DNA from: Roseateles aquatilis | Lineage (GTDB): Bacteria > Pseudomonadota > Gammaproteobacteria > Burkholderiales > Burkholderiaceae_C | NCBI RefSeq assembly: GCF_002205645.1 | Contig: NZ_NIOF01000010.1 | Coordinates: forward strand, 231,064-295,063 | Length of the DNA stretch: 64,000 bases | Reading direction: 5' to 3' | Part shown: piece by piece, positions 18,180-26,311 of the stretch | Numbering within the stretch: position 1 is the stretch's first letter | Layout: every line of letters begins with the position of its first letter | The notes under the pieces: model-generated | What the model was told of the DNA's origin: nothing | What the model saw: the letters and a program-made list of their open reading frames with translations, nothing else | The model's database searches: none | Position numbers and translations under genes: made by a program

Positions 18180-19598
18180 ATGAATCACAAGACCGAGACA
18201 AGCTCGGCGTCGTCCGCGGGGACGACGTCGGTGCGATGGACCCTGACCGCCAAGGGCGCGGACCTGGCGACTTCCACCCGCTTCGCCGCGCAGGCGGACC
18301 TGTCGCTGCAGCCCGCGGCGGCCTTCGCGGCCGACGCGGCGAGGGCCGGCATGCCCCGGCTGGTGGTGAACAGCCGCCGCCGCTTCCAGCGCATCGAGGG
18401 CTTCGGCGGCGCCTTCACCGAGGCTGCCGCCGCGACCTGGCGGCAGTTGCCGCCGGCGGAGGCGGACGCGCTGCTGCGCGCCTACTTCGACGTGAATGCC
18501 GGCCATGGCTACACGTTCAATCGCGTGCACATGAACAGCTGCGATTTCTCGCTGGGCAACTACGCGCATGCGGACGTGCCGGGCGACGAGGCGCTGGAAC
18601 ACTTCAACATCGACCGCGACCGCCAGGCGCTGCTGCCGATGATCAAGGCCGCGCAGCAGATCGCGCCCGGCCCGATGAAGCTGCTGGTCTCGCCGTGGAG
18701 TCCGCCCGCGTGGATGAAGACCAACGGGCAGATGAACGGCGGCGGCAAGCTGCTGCCGCGGCATGCCAGCGCCTGGGCGCAGTGCTACGTGCGCTTCATC
18801 CAGGCCTATGAGGCCGAGGGCGTGCCGGTCTGGGGCGTGTCGGTCCAGAACGAGCCCGACGCGGTGCAGCGCTGGGACTCCTGCGTGTACAGCGCCGAGG
18901 AGGAACGCGACTTCGTCCGCGATCACCTCGGCCCCGCGCTGCATGCCGCCGGGCTGGCGCGCATCCGCATCGTGATCTGGGACCACAACCGCGACCAGAT
19001 GGTGCAGCGCGCCGACGTCGTCTACTCCGACCCGGAGGCAGCGAAGTACGTCTGGGGCTGCGGCTTCCACTGGTACGTCGAGGACCATTTCGATCACGTG
19101 CAGCTGGTCCACGACGCGTTCCCCGACAAGCAACTGCTCTTCACCGAAGGCTGCCAGGAGGGCGGGCCGCACGTCGGGTCCTGGGCGCCCGGGGAGCGTT
19201 ACGCGCGCAGCATCATCAACGACCTGAACCGCTGGACCGTCGGCTGGATCGACTGGAACCTGCTGCTCGACGAGACCGGGGGACCGAACCACGTCGGTAA
19301 CCTGTGCAGCGCGCCGATGCTCGCGGACCGGGAGCAGCAGCGGCTGATGCCGCAGAGCTCCTACGACTACCTCGGCCACTTCAGCCGCTTCATCCGGCCG
19401 GGCGCCTTCCGCGTGCTGTGCTCGGCGAGCAGCCAGGACCTCGAATGCACCGCGGCGGTCAACGAGGACGGCAGTGTCGCAGTGGTGGTGCTGAACCGCA
19501 GCGAGAAGTCGCACCGCTTCGCCCTGCACATCGATGGCCAGGCCACTGTGGCCGACCTGCCGCCACGCGCGATCGCGACCTACGTGCTGCCGCGCTGA
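18180..19598 (+). CDS. Glycoside hydrolase family 30 (glucosylceramidase / beta-1,6-glucanase type)
   Basis: 472 residues, a (beta/alpha)8 barrel plus C-terminal beta-domain. Hallmarks: RFQRIEGFGGAFTEAAA, NRVHMNSCDFSLGNY, LLVSPWSPPAWMKTNG, acid/base Glu225 in VQNEPD, nucleophile Glu323 in LLFTEGCQEGG. The family includes glucosylceramidases, beta-1,6-glucanases and beta-glucosidases. No obvious signal peptide is seen, so it may act in the cytoplasm or start further downstream. First gene of a three-gene operon with a sugar-binding protein and a GH16 enzyme, under a LacI-type operator. A beta-glucan substrate is inferred from context. Confidence 0.9.
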   Translation: MNHKTETSSASSAGTTSVRWTLTAKGADLATSTRFAAQADLSLQPAAAFAADAARAGMPRLVVNSRRRFQRIEGFGGAFTEAAAATWRQLPPAEADALLRAYFDVNAGHGYTFNRVHMNSCDFSLGNYAHADVPGDEALEHFNIDRDRQALLPMIKAAQQIAPGPMKLLVSPWSPPAWMKTNGQMNGGGKLLPRHASAWAQCYVRFIQAYEAEGVPVWGVSVQNEPDAVQRWDSCVYSAEEERDFVRDHLGPALHAAGLARIRIVIWDHNRDQMVQRADVVYSDPEAAKYVWGCGFHWYVEDHFDHVQLVHDAFPDKQLLFTEGCQEGGPHVGSWAPGERYARSIINDLNRWTVGWIDWNLLLDETGGPNHVGNLCSAPMLADREQQRLMPQSSYDYLGHFSRFIRPGAFRVLCSASSQDLECTAAVNEDGSVAVVVLNRSEKSHRFALHIDGQATVADLPPRAIATYVLPR

Positions 19599-19685
19599 GC
19601 GGCGCCCCTTGCGTCCTCGTCGACTCATGCACCTGCCGATGCCACTCGCCGACGTCCATCACCCTCTCGCGACGGAGCCGCGCGC

Positions 19686-20969
19686 TTGACCGACCGCATT
19701 CTGATCAACCGCCGCGCCTGGCTGGCCGGCGTCGCCGTGCCCGCGCTGCCGGGACTCATCGTCGTGCCGGCGTTGGCGCAGACGCGCGAGGTGCTCACCA
19801 TCGCCGCGTTCCCGCTGATGGACGAGATCGCGCGTGCCGCGATCCCGGCGTGGCAGGCGATGCACCCGGACGTGGAGCTGCGCATCCTGATGCGGCAATA
19901 CACCGATCACCACACGGCGATGACCACGGCGCTGTCGACGGCGGTCGGCCTGCCTGACGTGATGGCGCTGGAGTCCAGCTTCGTCGGTCGTTTCGCGCAA
20001 GGCGGCGGGCTGGAGGATCTGCGCCAGCCGCCGTTCGGCATCGAGGCCTTCCGCCCACGCATCGTGCCGTATGCGTATGACCAGGCGATCGCGCGCGGCG
20101 GCGCGGTGGTGGCGATGCCGGCGGACATCGGCCCCGGCACGCTGCTGTACCGCCAGGACATCCTGGACCGCGCCGGCGTCGTGGCCAAGGAGCTGACGCG
20201 CAGTTGGGACGACTACGTCGCCGCGGGCGAGCGCATCAAGGCACGCACCGGCGCGTACCTCATCGCCAACGTCCAGGAGATCAAGGACATCCTGATCGCC
20301 GACGGCCTGCGGCCGGGCGAGGGGGTTTACTTCGACACCGACTCCCGCGTGCTGGTGAACACGCCGCGTTTCGAGCGCGCCTTCGAAGTCGCGCTGCGGG
20401 CGCGGCGCAAGGGGCTCGATGCGAAGGTCCAGGCGTGGTCGAACGACTGGGGCGCGGGTTTCAAGCAGGGCCGGCTGGCGACGGAGTTGTCCGGAGCCTG
20501 GCTGGTGGGGCAGCTCCATGCGTTCGTGGCGCCGGAGACCAAGGGGCTGTGGCGCGCGGCGTCGCTGCCGGGCGGCTCGCTGGTGCCGTATGGCGGCACC
20601 TTCTATGCGATCGCGCGCCGGTCGGCGCCGGCGCGCAAGCGGCTGGCGTGGCGCTTCATTCAGTTGATGACGATGGATCCGCACCGGCAGCTGCAGGCGT
20701 TCAAGAACTACGACGCCTTTCCCGCGTTGCGCGACGTGCAGGACGACCCGTTCTTCAGCGAGCCGGTGAGCTTCCTCGGCGGCCAGCGCGCGCGGCTGCT
20801 GTGGCGCGACGACGCGCTGCGCATCACGGCGCAGCCGGTCCACAAGCAGAACAAGTTCGCCGAGGAGGTGGTGCAGACCGAGCTCGACAAGGTGCTGCGC
20901 GGACAGAAGACGATCAGGACGGCGCTGGCCGATGCCGAGCAATTGCTCCAACGGCGCGCGAAACGATAA
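19686..20969 (+). CDS. ABC sugar-transporter solute-binding protein, paralog 2
   Basis: 427 residues from a TTG start at 19686, with GGAG ten bases upstream and a Tat/Sec-like signal peptide (INRRAWLAGVAVPALPGLIVVPALA). No in-frame ATG would preserve the signal. Family 1 extracellular solute-binding protein: LPDVMALESSFVGRFAQGGGL, SGAWLVGQLHAF, GTFYAIARRS. It is closely similar along its whole length to the binding protein at 37723-39048, which heads the ABC operon. No permease is in this operon, so it probably feeds that transporter with a second ligand or affinity (inference). Confidence 0.88.
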   Translation: MTDRILINRRAWLAGVAVPALPGLIVVPALAQTREVLTIAAFPLMDEIARAAIPAWQAMHPDVELRILMRQYTDHHTAMTTALSTAVGLPDVMALESSFVGRFAQGGGLEDLRQPPFGIEAFRPRIVPYAYDQAIARGGAVVAMPADIGPGTLLYRQDILDRAGVVAKELTRSWDDYVAAGERIKARTGAYLIANVQEIKDILIADGLRPGEGVYFDTDSRVLVNTPRFERAFEVALRARRKGLDAKVQAWSNDWGAGFKQGRLATELSGAWLVGQLHAFVAPETKGLWRAASLPGGSLVPYGGTFYAIARRSAPARKRLAWRFIQLMTMDPHRQLQAFKNYDAFPALRDVQDDPFFSEPVSFLGGQRARLLWRDDALRITAQPVHKQNKFAEEVVQTELDKVLRGQKTIRTALADAEQLLQRRAKR

Positions 20970-20987
20970 CGACGGAGACCTTCCCTC

Positions 20988-21851
20988 ATGAAGCAACGAC
21001 TCTCGCGGCGCTGGGCCGCTGTTCCGCTGCTGGCGGCGCTGACGATCACCGGGGATGCGGCGCTGGCGCAGACCGCGGCGGGGACCAACGGCGCGGCGTC
21101 CGGTCCCATCGGCCTGCCGGACGGCTATCGGCTGGTGTGGTCCGACGAATTCGACAAAGGCCCGCTGCCCGACGAGACCAAGTGGGCCTACGACACGGGC
21201 ATGAACAAGCAGGGCTGGCACAACCGGGAGAAGCAGTACTACTCGGGCCCGCGCGCCGAGAACGCCGCGATCCGCGACGGCAGGCTGGTGATCACCGCGC
21301 GCAAGGAGTCGCTGTCTTCGCGGCCCGACTGGGGCGGGCAGAAGTACACGTCGACGCGCCTGATCACGCAGGGTCGCGCCGAGTGGACCTACGGCTACTT
21401 CGAGATCCGGGCCAAGCTGCCGTGCGGCAAGGGCACGTGGCCGGCGATCTGGACGCTGGGCAGCCAGGGCGACTGGCCGGCGGCGGGCGAGCTGGACATC
21501 CTCGAACACATCGGCCACACGCCGGACCGGGTGTTCAGCACGGTGCACACCACGTCCGGGCACGGCGGCCACGGCGTCGGCGACGCGACGCGGCTGCCGA
21601 CCGCGTGCAGCGAGTTCCACACGTACCAGATGCTGTGGACGCCGCAGGAGATCCGCTTCGGCATCGACGGCAAGGTGCATGCGGCGTATCCGAATCTGGG
21701 CAAGGGCCGGGACCAATGGCCGTTCGACAAGCCGCAGTTCCTGATCCTCAACCTCGCCATCGGCGGAGACCTCGGCGGCGAGGTGGACGACGGAATCTTC
21801 CCGATCGGGTATGAGGTGGCGTATGTGAGGGTGTATCAGGCGGGGAGGTGA
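20988..21851 (+). CDS. Glycoside hydrolase family 16 beta-glucanase (laminarinase-like)
   Basis: 287 residues with a signal peptide (AAVPLLAALTITGDAALAQ). The GH16 catalytic signature GELDILEHIG holds nucleophile Glu168, Asp170 and acid/base Glu173. The inserted Met/extra residue form (E-L-D-I-L-E) is the beta-bulge type found in laminarinases and beta-1,3(4)-glucanases. Other conserved parts are WSDEFDKG, QYYSGPRAENAAIRDGRLVITA, GTWPAIWTLG and PQFLILNLAIGG. It would cut extracellular or periplasmic beta-1,3-glucan. Last gene of the operon, followed by a hairpin. Confidence 0.94.
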   Translation: MKQRLSRRWAAVPLLAALTITGDAALAQTAAGTNGAASGPIGLPDGYRLVWSDEFDKGPLPDETKWAYDTGMNKQGWHNREKQYYSGPRAENAAIRDGRLVITARKESLSSRPDWGGQKYTSTRLITQGRAEWTYGYFEIRAKLPCGKGTWPAIWTLGSQGDWPAAGELDILEHIGHTPDRVFSTVHTTSGHGGHGVGDATRLPTACSEFHTYQMLWTPQEIRFGIDGKVHAAYPNLGKGRDQWPFDKPQFLILNLAIGGDLGGEVDDGIFPIGYEVAYVRVYQAGR

Positions 21852-21861
21852 CCCTCGGGCC

Positions 21862-21889
21862 GAGGAGCGAACCTGCGGTTCGCATCCTC
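21862..21889 (+). terminator. Hairpin after the GH16 gene
   Basis: GAGGAGCGAACC-TGC-GGTTCGCATCCTC forms a 12-bp stem with one bulge, starting 10 bp after the GH16 stop. There is no T-run, so it may be a transcript stabiliser or Rho-dependent end rather than an intrinsic terminator. Confidence 0.4.
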
Positions 21890-21968
21890 TGCGGCGCGGG
21901 CACAACATGCGCTCGCGAGGTCGGACCGGTAGACTCGGCGAGGACGTTCCCAACCTCCTCCGACCCTC

Positions 21969-22409
21969 ATGCGGCCCCGATACAACCAGTTCAACGACAA
22001 GCGCCGACTGCTTTCGCCGCGCGAAGTGGATCTACGTCAGCAAGAACTGGAGAGGCTGGCCGAGCGTGCGAGATACGGCGGGAATCCCGAGCACGAACGC
22101 AATCCCGGTGACTTCGGCCTGACCCCGCCGTCGGGCCCCAGGCCAGGCAAGTCCCTGTGCGACGCGGTCCGTGTCTTCAAGAGAGCGGAGGCGGAACAGC
22201 TGTTGCGCCAAGGTTTCAAACGAGGGCTTGTCAGTGACCGGCGCGACGGCGTGTGGCCCAAGAACGTCTGGTCGATGACCGCGGACGGCATGCCGCTGGA
22301 AGCGCAGGTGGAGAACCCCGAGTTGGGGACCTATCACGGCTACCCGATGCCGGAGTCGGATCCGATGCACGCCGAAGTGGTGAAGCGTTGGGGAGAACCG
22401 GATGTCTGA
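21969..22409 (+). CDS. Small hypothetical protein, toxin-tip-like
   Basis: 146 residues, charged, no signal peptide. The second half (AVRVFKRAEAEQLLRQGFKRG, then PKNVWSM, EAQVENPELGTYHGYPMP) resembles short C-terminal domains found at the ends of polymorphic toxins, but I cannot name the family. It overlaps the next gene by 8 bp (stop codon inside ATGTCTGA), so the two are translationally coupled. A two-gene toxin/antitoxin or effector/immunity unit is possible; function not established. Confidence 0.55.
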   Translation: MRPRYNQFNDKRRLLSPREVDLRQQELERLAERARYGGNPEHERNPGDFGLTPPSGPRPGKSLCDAVRVFKRAEAEQLLRQGFKRGLVSDRRDGVWPKNVWSMTADGMPLEAQVENPELGTYHGYPMPESDPMHAEVVKRWGEPDV

Positions 22410-23727
22410 CCTGACGATTCAACTGAAATGGATGTCCGCTGAATCGGGTGACCCATGTGTCCGAGCGACCGCCGCGTCGCTGGGCGTGTTCCTCGACGAG
22501 ACGAGCCTGACTCGCAACGAGGACATCTGGACACGGACCGTCAGCGATGAGGTCTTCATCTCCGCGTATCCGCTGGCGCAATGGTTCGCCAGTTCATGGT
22601 GGCGTCTGAATCATGAGCCTCTGCCGACGCAGGGCAACCAGCCGACGCATGAATGGCGGATGGCGCATGAACTCGGCGCCGCGAACCATGGATTTGTCTG
22701 GCCTCGGGTCGTGATGGCTTCGGACGGCGAGTCGATGCAGGTCTGGGCCACGCCATTGATGACGCCGGACCAGTCCGTCCGATACCTCCAGGGCTTGCCG
22801 GCGCCCCGGTCCATCGCCATCGAGCGATTTCAATCGAGCGTGGGCCAGTTCATTCAGGACACATTGAGCCGCCTCGACGCGAAGGAACTCGGCGGGTCCA
22901 ATCTCGCGCAGCTGTGGGCGCTGATCCAGGAGGATCAGGCCGATGTCGAGTCACGTCGGCGCCGCACGCTTGAGGCCCAACTCGGCTTCGATGCCGAGGA
23001 GTGCCCTGCGGACATCCTCGAGGCGGCACTCCAATGGCGGAGCCGCGTCGGCGAAATCGCCTTGTCGGAGATCGCGCCCGCGATCGCGCAGTCCGGCGGC
23101 AACCCCGCTCTCGCGGCGATCGGGCATCTCGCCACGATGCCGGGGATCGTCGCGAAACCGGAAGTTCGTTTCGACACCATCGGGCCTCCGGTTGCCGGCA
23201 TGCCGTGGGAGCGAGCCAGTCACGCCGCGAACTCACTTCGCGCGCACATCGGCAACGCCGCTGCCCGAGTCTCCGATCGCGAGCTCCACGAGCTGCTGGG
23301 AGTGAGCCGAGATCAGGTGCAGAGCAGTGCTCCGCAGAATGTTCGGGAGCCCGTTGCCGTCGCTATTCCCGATGGCAATGGACGCCTGATGATCGTCCCG
23401 AGAAAGCGCAACCCGCGAGGCAAGCGCTTCGAGTTGGCGAGGATTCTTGGCGAGCACCTCCGGGAGGATCATGAAACCCGGTGGTTGGCGTCGACGGACC
23501 TGCCAACCTCCAGGCAAAAGTACCAGCGCGCATTCGCGGCGGAGTTTCTTTGCCCTTTCAGCGCGCTGGAGAGCTATCTGGATGGCGATCACTCATCGCC
23601 CGCGATCGAGGATGCGGCCGAGCACTTCGACGTGGGCGAACTGACCGTGCAGGCGCAGTTGGCCAATCATGGCCTGATCGCGCCGCCGCAGTTCGCGGCC
23701 AGCATGCCCTACCGCATGGCGGTCTGA
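22402..23727 (+). CDS. Degenerate ImmA/IrrE-like protein
   Basis: 441 residues. The N-terminal two thirds are not recognised. Residues about 310-435 follow the ImmA/IrrE metallopeptidase plan: an LMIVPRKR strand, a helix RFELARILGEHL where active members have LAHELGHLL, then KYQRAFAAEFLCPFSALESYL and a DVGELTVQAQLANHGLI helix-turn segment. The HExxH zinc-binding residues are replaced, so protease activity is unlikely, although the later glutamate (FAAEF) remains. Overlaps the upstream small gene, suggesting a functional pair in which this large protein may sense or neutralise the small one (inference). Confidence 0.6.
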   Translation: MSDLTIQLKWMSAESGDPCVRATAASLGVFLDETSLTRNEDIWTRTVSDEVFISAYPLAQWFASSWWRLNHEPLPTQGNQPTHEWRMAHELGAANHGFVWPRVVMASDGESMQVWATPLMTPDQSVRYLQGLPAPRSIAIERFQSSVGQFIQDTLSRLDAKELGGSNLAQLWALIQEDQADVESRRRRTLEAQLGFDAEECPADILEAALQWRSRVGEIALSEIAPAIAQSGGNPALAAIGHLATMPGIVAKPEVRFDTIGPPVAGMPWERASHAANSLRAHIGNAAARVSDRELHELLGVSRDQVQSSAPQNVREPVAVAIPDGNGRLMIVPRKRNPRGKRFELARILGEHLREDHETRWLASTDLPTSRQKYQRAFAAEFLCPFSALESYLDGDHSSPAIEDAAEHFDVGELTVQAQLANHGLIAPPQFAASMPYRMAV

Positions 23728-23774
23728 GCGGATCGGGATACCGACGTTGGTGGACAACACGACTTGCCTGCTCG

Positions 23775-24668
23775 ATGTCGACGTCTGATCCGTCGAAAGG
23801 CGCCACGCTGCTCGGCCTGATCGCCATCCTCTTCTGGAGCACCTCGGTCGGCGTCACGCGCAGCACGATCGAATTCCTGGGACGGACCGGCGCGCCGGCG
23901 GTGCTGTTCACGCTCTCCGCGCTGCTGCTCCTGCCCACCCGCACCTCGCTGCGCGACCTGCCGCGGCGCTACTTGTGGCTGGGCGCCGCGCTGTTCGTCG
24001 GCTACGAGCTGTGCTTCGTCCTCGCGCTCGGACTCGCGCGGACGCGGCATGAGGCGATCGAAGTCGGCATGATCAACTACCTTTGGCCCAGCCTCACCGT
24101 CCTGTTCTCGTCGATCGCCGGTCGCAAGCGACTGAACGCGGTGATGCTCGCCGGCCTGGCGCTCGCCTTCGCCGGCGTCATCACGGCGTCGTCGCCGCCG
24201 GACGGCTTCTCGCCCGGCCGCTTCTTCCACAACGCGGCGTCCAACCCGCTCTGCTACGGACTCGCCTTCATCGGCGCCATCGTGTGGGCCCTCTACAGCA
24301 CCTGCACGAAGCACATGGCCGAGGGGCGGAACGCGCTCTGGCTCTTCATGGCGCTCAGCGCCGCGGGCTTCTGGAGCGTGCACCTGCTCAACCCGGAGCG
24401 GGCGCCGATGACGGTGTCGATGCATGTCGTCGTCCAGGTCGCGCTGGCCAGCGCGGCGGTGACGCTCGCCTACCTGCTGTGGAACATCGGCGTGCTGCGC
24501 GGCAACATCCATGTGTTGGGCTTGGCGGCGAACGGCACGCCGCTGATGTCGGCGCTGTTCGCCTCATTGCTGCTCGACGCGCCGTTGTCGCCGATCTTCT
24601 GGGGCGGCGCCGCGATGGTGGCGGCGGGGTCGCTGGTGGCCGGCATCGGGGCGCGGCGGTCGACCTGA
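23775..24668 (+). CDS. DMT-superfamily exporter (EamA/YddG-like)
   Basis: 297 residues from the ATG at 23775, ten membrane helices in two EamA repeats. Conserved pieces: LIAILFWSTSVGVTRS, ARTRHEAIEVGMINYLWPSLTVLFS and LLWNIGVLRGNIHVLGLAANGTPLMSAL. The INYLWP motif and overall pattern match YddG, an aromatic amino acid exporter; substrate here is inference. Independent gene downstream of the ImmA-like gene. Confidence 0.88.
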   Translation: MSTSDPSKGATLLGLIAILFWSTSVGVTRSTIEFLGRTGAPAVLFTLSALLLLPTRTSLRDLPRRYLWLGAALFVGYELCFVLALGLARTRHEAIEVGMINYLWPSLTVLFSSIAGRKRLNAVMLAGLALAFAGVITASSPPDGFSPGRFFHNAASNPLCYGLAFIGAIVWALYSTCTKHMAEGRNALWLFMALSAAGFWSVHLLNPERAPMTVSMHVVVQVALASAAVTLAYLLWNIGVLRGNIHVLGLAANGTPLMSALFASLLLDAPLSPIFWGGAAMVAAGSLVAGIGARRST

Positions 24669-24802
24669 CGGGGAGCGCCGCGACGGAGGATCGCGGCATC
24701 GCGGAAGCTGAACACGGCCTCGAGCTCACCTGTCATCGTCACCCAGATACGATGCCCGCCACAGGGCCTCGTACTTGATCGCGAGTCCAGGGAGGTTTGT
24801 CG

Positions 24803-26281
24803 ATGAATGAGAGCGATCCGACGCAGGCGCCAGAACCTGAATCCGCCGCTGAACCAGCGTCATCCCCGGAGCCGATGACCGACGAGTCGTCGGTGCGTCG
24901 TCTGGATGCCTGGGACTGGTTGCGCGAAGCGGCGCGGGTGATGACTTTCCGCGCGCCCCGGTGGCGGCGCCTGGACGCGGGCCCCCTGGCGCTCGCGACG
25001 CTGATGTTGCTCGCGCTGCTGCTGGGCTGCGGGATTCAGCGCCTGGCCTTCGACATCCCGGTCGGGTTCTCATGGATGGGCCTGTTGGAGGGATGGGCGT
25101 CCACGGTCCTCTCGGTGTGGCTCGGGTGGGTGGTCGTGCGCTCCATGCGAGGGGACGGTCCGACCGCGCCGGGCCTCGGCACGCTGGTCGGGGTGCAGAT
25201 CGTTGCGAGCGTGCTGATCAGCCTCGTGGCCGCCATGCTCCTGCAGCTGCTGCGCGAGACCGTCGGCCCGCTCGATCAATGGCCGGAGGCGCTGCGGTGG
25301 GCGATCTGGCTCGTGCCCATGCTGTGGGGCACGGCGGCCGGCATCGTCCTGCTCTGGCGCCTCGCGGGCACGGGCCTGGCCCGTCTGCTGGTCGTCCTCC
25401 TGGTGCCCGGGGCGCTCGTCGTCGGGAACTGGCCGCAGCCCGCCGTGTTCTGGCGGCCGATCCTCAGCGCGGCAACGGAGGATGGTGCGACGCCGGAGCA
25501 CGGTCTCCATCTCACCGAAGACGTCCTCACCGCGCAGCCCCAACTGATCGCCGACGCGTTGAACGCGCTGCCGCGTTCGGCGCCGGGGCGCGTCAACGTC
25601 TACGCGGTGACTTTCGCGCCCTACGCGACCCAGGACGTCTTCATGCATGAGAGCGAGGTGGTCGCCAAGACGATGGCGGAGCGTTTCGACGCCGGGGAGC
25701 GGACGGTTCAACTGGTCATGAACCCGGCGACGGGAATGTCGCTCCCCTGGGCCACCCACGCGAACCTGCGCAGGACCATCGAGCGCATGGCCGCGGTGAT
25801 GGATCGCGACCGAGACGTGCTGTTCCTCCACCTCACCTCGCATGGCGGCAAGGACGCGAAGCTGGCGGCCGATGCATGGCCGGTCAGGACCGAGCCGCTG
25901 ACGCCCCAGTTGCTGAAGCAATGGCTGGACGAGGCCGGCGTGCGGTGGCGCGTGATCTCGATCTCCGCTTGCTACTCCGGCAGCTGGATCGAGCCGCTGG
26001 CCGACGACGGCACGCTGGTGATGACGGCCGCCGACGCGGATCACACGTCCTATGGCTGCGGGGCGCGCTCGCCGCTCACGTTCTTCGGGCAGGCGATGTA
26101 CGTGGACGCGTTGAAGGACACCTGGTCCTTCCAGCAAGCCCATGCGCAGGCTCGCAAACTGATCGAGGTGCGCGAGCGCGAGGCGGGCAAGACCGACGGT
26201 TATTCGAATCCGCAGCTGCGCGAGGGCGTCGCCATCGGCCGCGTGCTGGCGCGGCTGGAGGCCCAGCAGCGCGGCCGTTGA
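24803..26281 (+). CDS. Membrane-anchored C13 (legumain-like) cysteine peptidase
   Basis: About 492 residues from the ATG at 24803, which has a perfectly placed GGAGG; an in-frame TTG two codons earlier is less likely. Residues 1-60 are acidic, followed by five or so membrane helices (about 65-235), then a soluble domain (about 245-490) with a His in LTSHGGKDAKL (His347) and a Cys in ISISACYSGSW (Cys390). This is the catalytic pair and spacing of peptidase family C13 / clan CD. Bacterial C13 membrane proteins are uncharacterised. The helices place the peptidase domain at the inner membrane; side not determined. No linked partner gene. Confidence 0.85.
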   Translation: MNESDPTQAPEPESAAEPASSPEPMTDESSVRRLDAWDWLREAARVMTFRAPRWRRLDAGPLALATLMLLALLLGCGIQRLAFDIPVGFSWMGLLEGWASTVLSVWLGWVVVRSMRGDGPTAPGLGTLVGVQIVASVLISLVAAMLLQLLRETVGPLDQWPEALRWAIWLVPMLWGTAAGIVLLWRLAGTGLARLLVVLLVPGALVVGNWPQPAVFWRPILSAATEDGATPEHGLHLTEDVLTAQPQLIADALNALPRSAPGRVNVYAVTFAPYATQDVFMHESEVVAKTMAERFDAGERTVQLVMNPATGMSLPWATHANLRRTIERMAAVMDRDRDVLFLHLTSHGGKDAKLAADAWPVRTEPLTPQLLKQWLDEAGVRWRVISISACYSGSWIEPLADDGTLVMTAADADHTSYGCGARSPLTFFGQAMYVDALKDTWSFQQAHAQARKLIEVREREAGKTDGYSNPQLREGVAIGRVLARLEAQQRGR

Positions 26282-26311
26282 AGTCGCGCCGCGGGTGGAT
26301 GCGTCAGCGCC

